Assembly: GCA_920105625.2 (NCBI GenBank) | Contig: OV050032.1 | Location: 128,509,829-128,573,828 of the forward strand | DNA: 64,000 nt | Origin: Clusia tigrina | Taxonomy: Eukaryota; Arthropoda; Insecta; Diptera; Clusiidae | Direction: 5' to 3' | Part shown: piece by piece, positions 58,456 to 64,000 of the stretch | Position numbering within the stretch: the stretch's first letter is position 1 | Layout: every line of letters starts with the position of its first letter | Position numbers and translations under genes: made by a program | Notes under the pieces: model-generated | Told to the model about the DNA's origin: nothing | What the model saw: only the letters and a program-made list of their open reading frames with translations | Databases searched by the model: none

Positions 58456-60900
58456 TTAAAGCTTAGCTGTCGCTTCTTCTGCAGTTTTTTCTGTAGCAAT
58501 GATAGCTGTGTAGTCAGAAAAGTTGGCGATCATGCTGTTTGGAGGTAATATTAAATCCTTTGTGTACAAGAGATATAGAAGGGGACCAAGGATGCTTCCT
58601 TGCGGCACGCCAGCATTTATTTCTTCTAGATCTGAGTACTCATTTCCTTGCTCCACGCGAAAATAGCGTTGAGTTAAGGGCACTAAATTCAATGGGGAGA
58701 TAGGAATTAATTTTGTTGATTGGGCCCTCTTGCAATACCTTGTCGAATGCCTGTGCGATGTCTAGGGAGACTGGTCATATAATTTTTCGAATTCTGCTGT
58801 GATTCTGTGCACCTGGTCTATGGTAGAGTGATTGCAAATAAATCCAAATTAGTGTAATGGTATCAGATTGCGTGGATAAATACCGATTCATTGATTCGTT
58901 TTTGATGGTACTTATTTCTCTCCCTAGTCCCTGGGTTGCTTTCTTAAGATTAGCTTTATCATTAGGGGTACGAATTTGTTGCCATTTTCGGCGTAGTTTC
59001 TTTTTATTGCTAGGAGTTTCTTTATCTCTTTAGGATAATGAACTTCTATTGTTTTTCTTTTAAGGGTACTCGACTATGCCGCTTGCTGAATTTGTTGCGT
59101 AAACTTCTGTACTTCTTCTTCCAATTGTTGCTTTGTTGTGATCCGAGAGCTGTTGCTTCTATTTCTTTGGAGGGGTTTTTTGAAAGATTTCCAATCAGCA
59201 TTTTTGTTGTGAAAATTTGGATTTCGTTCTTTTTCGACAATTGTTTCGCTGATGGTGAGTTATATCGGGGAATGACCCGAGTTTTGGTTCATTGAAAGTT
59301 TTTTTTATCATAAAATAGTCTATCAGGTCAGGGGACACATCCTGTGTCCCTTGTTGCTTTGTATAGCTCTCATCCTTTTGTTGTAGTTAAGCGCGACCCC
59401 CAGTGTGTGTTCTTCGCATTGAAGTCTCCGCCCATTATAAATTTGTATTTATGCATATTAATAAGTTCTTTATATTCGCCTGAAGAGATACTGTATCTCG
59501 GGGTGCAATTGTTAGCTTTGAAAGAAAGAGGCTGGTTTTTAGTTTTTACTGTGACAGTAGTAGTTTGAAAGATATTAGTACTTTAGTAGACTTATTCGTA
59601 ATGTTCAATGTTTTTCTTTATAATTAAAGCACTGCCATCATCCCTTGCTCATTTGATCAGATGAATAGTGTGATAAACGTTGTAGTTCTTGAATTCTATG
59701 TGAGATTGTCTTGTGTCTCAGATATTAGGCAGACATCACTTTGTTCTAGGTCTAATAGAACTTGTAGTTCGTTTTGATGTTTTTTTAGCCGGTTGCATTC
59801 CATGCAATAATTCGCAGCATGTTTGCCATTGTTTAGTATTGGGATCTGGTTTGTTGTCGTGTTCAGGGTCGCTCAGCCTATTTTCAAGGTTTCTGCTGAA
59901 TTCTTCTTGATTATTCAATTTGTTAATATGTTTTTTACTTTCAAATTGTAGTATTCGGGATATCAGGGTTATATTGAAATCCTTTTGACTATTAAGTTTT
60001 GCAAGTATTTCTGACAGCAAATTGGTTTCATTTATTTTTGTATTTTCTTTAAGGTTATCTGCAAAATTTCATTTTTATGCTCTGGTACGGGTCTTGATTT
60101 ATTTTCACTTTTTACCAACGTCAATGCCTCAGCTTTATATTTCTCTCTTTTATTTTCATTATTTTTTGCCACTGTTGTTGGATGAATGTTGCTTCTACGA
60201 TTTTGCTAACCCTTATCTCGGAGACCAATTGCTTTATCTCTTATTTTTTGTAATTCTTTAGCCACTACGCAACCTCTATTATTTGCCAAGTGACCTTCAC
60301 CACAATTACATCATTTTGGATGTTTCTCATATGGTATATTGCAATCCATTGTATAGTGTTTTTCAGCGCTTTTAATGCACTTTGGTGACATAGCACAGTA
60401 GTTTTTTGTATGACCAAAGGATTGAAATAATTTGCATTGCGGTATTAATTTGTATGACTTGTTGCTCTTATGTTCACAACTGAGTTCAGTATTGTTTCTA
60501 TTTTGTAAATTTTTTTAATATCTTCCGAGCCATCAAAGATTAGTAAAAACATATCTAAAGGCTCCTTGGTCTTCCACTTTAATTTGTTTACTGCAGTTAA
60601 CATTTTGTAGCCTTGTGTTTTCAGGTCTGATATTACTAGAGTTCCAGCATATGAGTGATGCAAATTTTTTGCTGCAACTCAATTGCTTGTTCGTATGTAT
60701 GCCAAGAGACATTTATATTAGAGAGTGCTTTAGTTACGTTTCTGTAGTCTGCAGCATCCAATACGCAAAATTTATACACATTGTTATTTCGCAATTTTAA
60801 ATATAAGTCTTTGTTTGCCTCTTTTTTATTGTAGCATATAGTTGCTGATACTGCAAGGAACCTTCCTTCCTACGCTTGTGCTGAAGTGACGCTCGTCGCT
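58456..60900 (-). mobile_element. Jockey-type LINE (Jockey-8), 3'-truncated
   Basis: Minus strand from 60900: ORF1 with knuckles (about 60400-60260: CIKSAEKHYTMDC, then CCNCGEGHLANNRGC), endonuclease (59830-59200: WNANRLKKHQNELQ-like start, DVCLISET, CTPRYSISSGEYKEL, GGDFNAKNTHWGSRLT), linker (59240-59046) and RT (about 58800-58456: SLDIAQAFDKV, GVPQGSILGPLLY, 'ANFSDYTAII'). FADD reads FSDY. The element stops after the catalytic box, tail-to-tail against Jockey-7, so its thumb, C-terminus and 3' UTR are missing. Confidence 0.78.
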
Positions 60901-61220
60901 GTCCAGGGTTCATACAAAATTTATTTATTTGCAGGGTTGATTTATAATTATTATTTATTATTAGGGAATTTAACCTATCTAACTTTTCTGAAGTACTTCC
61001 GTGTTTTACAATATATTACCAGACCGTAGCTTTTACAATAATATAATATTTCACTATATTTACGTGCGGTGGCGAGGAATCCCACGTAGCCGCGAAATAG
61101 TCCGTGGTGTTGACTTATCTCATGTATATTGGGTCACAAGCGTATGGGATAGCACCGAGAAAGGCAGACGAATCCCGGAATTATCGGTGCAACTAAAGGG
61201 TCAAAATGTCCTTGAATATC
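60901..61220. other. Unassigned segment
   Basis: AT-rich to about 61060, then more GC-rich DNA leading into the tandem repeat. No gene seen. It may include the leader of Jockey-8. Confidence 0.3.
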
Positions 61221-61545
61221 GCTAGGCGCTGCTTTGAACAAGAGCTGAGAAAGCAGACGAATACCGAAATTCTCAGTCTCGCAAAAAGCCAGAGTCTCAA
61301 GCGAGTATCCGATGTCCTGGGTAACACTGAGAAAAGCAGACGAATACCGAAATTCTCAGTGTAAAGAAAGCGTCAGTGTTTAGTGAGTCGCTAGGTGCTG
61401 CTTTGAACAAGCGCTGAAAAAGGCAGACGAATCCCGAAATTCTCAGTCTCGCAAAAAGTCAGAATCTCAAGCGAGTATCCTATGTCTATGTTAGCACTGA
61501 AAAAAGCAGACGAATCCAGAATTTCTCAGTGTAACTAGGATAGTT
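61221..61545. repeat. 169-bp tandem repeat with internal half-repeats
   Basis: 'gctaggcgctgctttgaaca' at 61221 recurs as 'gctaggtgctgctttgaaca' at 61390. Within each unit 'aagcagacgaat' followed by 'ccgaaattctcagt' occurs twice, giving four copies in all, and an earlier diverged copy at about 61163-61182 suggests the array begins further left. There is no coding capacity. It could be a promoter/enhancer array of an LTR element or a satellite remnant. Confidence 0.75.
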
Positions 61546-62888
<1,343 letters not shown>

Positions 62889-63028
62889 TGTTACGTAATT
62901 GCCCTCTTGACAATTTACTCTATTACAAAATTGCAATCCTGACAATTTCCCTAACTCTCTGTACTCGGACTCGTGCCACTGGTTTGTGTAGTAATCAAAC
63001 AATCGCTGGTTAAATTGAAATAATTAGC

Positions 63029-63034
63029 TTTATT
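63029..63034 (-). terminator. LTR polyadenylation signal
   Basis: AATAAA on the minus strand, 218 bp downstream of the TATA box within the same LTR. Confidence 0.45.
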
Positions 63035-63251
63035 TAACTATTGCTATTTACAACTTAATATTAGGCTTAAAATTTACTTAGTTACAATTTGTACTTTATT
63101 TCATAACTCATGAATCACTTTATTTACTAATTAATTTCAGCACTTTACACAATTGCAAAAACTGCTAATACTGCTGCTTCGATTAAAATGCCTGATGTAC
63201 ACATTGTTACGGTCTCTGATCTACTGCATTCGACTTTGAACAGTCATGTCG

Positions 63252-63259
63252 CTTTTATA
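63252..63259 (-). promoter_or_regulatory. LTR TATA box
   Basis: TATAAAAG on the minus strand, about 165 bp inside the LTR, giving transcription leftward toward the R/U5 side. As this is the 3' LTR, any transcript would run into the (TA)n flank. Confidence 0.5.
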
Positions 63260-63499
63260 GTTTTCGAATGGTTGGAATAGAAAATTCCACGCCATTCTCG
63301 TATTTTCTAGAATTTTCTATCCACTTCGAGAGAAGTCGAGAATTTTTTTTTTTTTTTTTTTATATTACCGACAGATGGTTCTAGAATAAGCTTTTATTCG
63401 AATAGTTCGCATCTTGACTCACAGGGGGCACTCATTCCCAAACTCAGATGGGATCCTAAAAATATGCAATCACATTCACTGTGCTATCACGTTTCACTG

Positions 63500-64000
63500 C
63501 CCTCCGCTTAATCTTGTTCGTCCCGAACAAGAATAGTACTGCAACCTTGATAAGGAGGTAGCCTCTCTAAATGAACGACATGATGTTCATGAACGACATG
63601 AACATCATTTTGTTCCTGTCCTTTCTCGCCAACTGGATGCGGTATACTACATCGTTGAGCCGCTTTATCACCTTATAAGGCCCTTCTCAGTGTGTTTCCA
63701 GTTTTGGCGATAATCCCTTTTTCTTTGCGGATTATGAAGCATAACTAGCTGCCCTTCCTGAAATCCCTGGGAGTTTGCTCGTAGAGCATATCTGGCTTTC
63801 ATTTTATAACTCATCTGTTGTGTGCGCTTTCTGATGGTTCCATGAATTTCATTCAGCTGTCTTCGTTTGTCAGCTACATAACTGCTACATGAAACTTCCG
63901 TAGATGAGTAGGCATCGAATTTCAGATCTGCAGGTAATCTTATGTCACAACCGAAAATAGCCTTAGCTGGTGTTGTAGATGTTGTATCGTGAAATGCCGA
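63500..64000 (-). pseudogene. pol: Gypsy pol, integrase C-terminal end (partial)
   Basis: Entering at the window edge, the minus strand reads SAFHDTTSTTPAKAIFGCDI, then 'RLPADLKFD', a helical stretch and 'NSQGFQEGQLVMLHNPQRK'. This is the C-terminal integrase and linker of mdg1/412-type gypsy elements. A frame slip in the A run near 63722 and a TGA for Trp near 63688 follow; the other frame then gives EGPYKVIKRLNDVVYRIQLA, and further on VRDEQD near 63520. The frame meets TAG at 63567. Most of the element lies beyond 64000. Confidence 0.75.

Larger units (their letters stand above)
62889..63423 (-). repeat. Gypsy (mdg1/412-like) 3' LTR
   Basis: Bounded by TGTTACG at 62889 and ...CTCACA at 63423, so on the minus strand it reads TGTGAG...CGTAACA with TG/CA ends. 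A TATAAAAG box is at 63259-63252 and an AATAAA signal at 63034-63029, both in the minus sense and in the expected order. It lies just after the minus-strand pol end. The boundary at 63423 is inferred because the partner LTR is outside the window, and no clear polypurine tract was found. Confidence 0.6.

Noticed and set aside
63342..63362. T19 run as a possible LINE A-tail on the minus strand
   Set aside because: It lies inside the LTR between the TATA box and the LTR start, with no LINE sequence beside it.

Overview
This 64 kb window looks like repeat-dense DNA from a higher dipteran fly, for example a tephritid or drosophilid; the genus cannot be fixed from the sequence. I found no convincing single-copy host gene, tRNA, rRNA or CRISPR array. 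The evidence for a fly is the element mix: BEL/Pao and mdg1/412-like gypsy LTR elements, Jockey-superfamily and LOA/Bilbo-like LINEs, mariner-type DNA transposons and Helitrons, in AT-rich DNA with long (TA)n tracts.

Layout. 1-6300 is a BEL/Pao retrotransposon (+) with its gag-pol broken into several frames, followed at 6355-6945 by a separate zinc-knuckle reading frame. 7320-11895 is the best preserved Jockey-type LINE (Jockey-1, +). 11896-28735 is a nest of LINEs: LOA-type elements on the minus strand (fragment at 12870-13350, LOA-B at 13375-21745, LOA-A at 21745-22935, LOA-D at 24321-28700), Jockey-2 (15377-19985, +) inserted into LOA-B, and a Jockey-3 fragment (minus). 28775-30028 is mariner copy 1.

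30051-40156 is a head-to-tail Helitron array: nine units carrying eight near-identical copies of the helicase C-terminus, five 5' termini and five CTAG 3' termini. It sits between TA-repeat flanks. 41.7-47.5 kb holds two more LOA remnants and two Jockey remnants. 47804-49079 is mariner copy 2 (minus). 49.1-51.5 kb has no gene that I can see. 51.5-60.9 kb holds further Jockey pieces, a short IS630/Tc1-mariner-type element (53347-54249), and a non-coding inverted-repeat element (about 55224-56745) lying inside a Jockey endonuclease. 61.2-61.55 kb is a tandem repeat, 62700-62880 is a (TA)n microsatellite, and 62889-64000 is the 3' LTR and pol end of an mdg1/412-like gypsy element (minus).

How the parts relate. 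The LINEs would supply RNA-binding ORF1 protein, endonuclease and reverse transcriptase, but almost every copy carries stops, frameshifts or catalytic losses. Five of six readable Jockey reverse transcriptases have lost the second aspartate of the catalytic FADD box. The two mariner copies are broken at different places. The Helitron units keep only a helicase tail and termini, so they would need a helper in trans. The most interesting structure is the Helitron array: its short units begin, one base after a CTAG end, at internal sequences that resemble the true 5' terminus.
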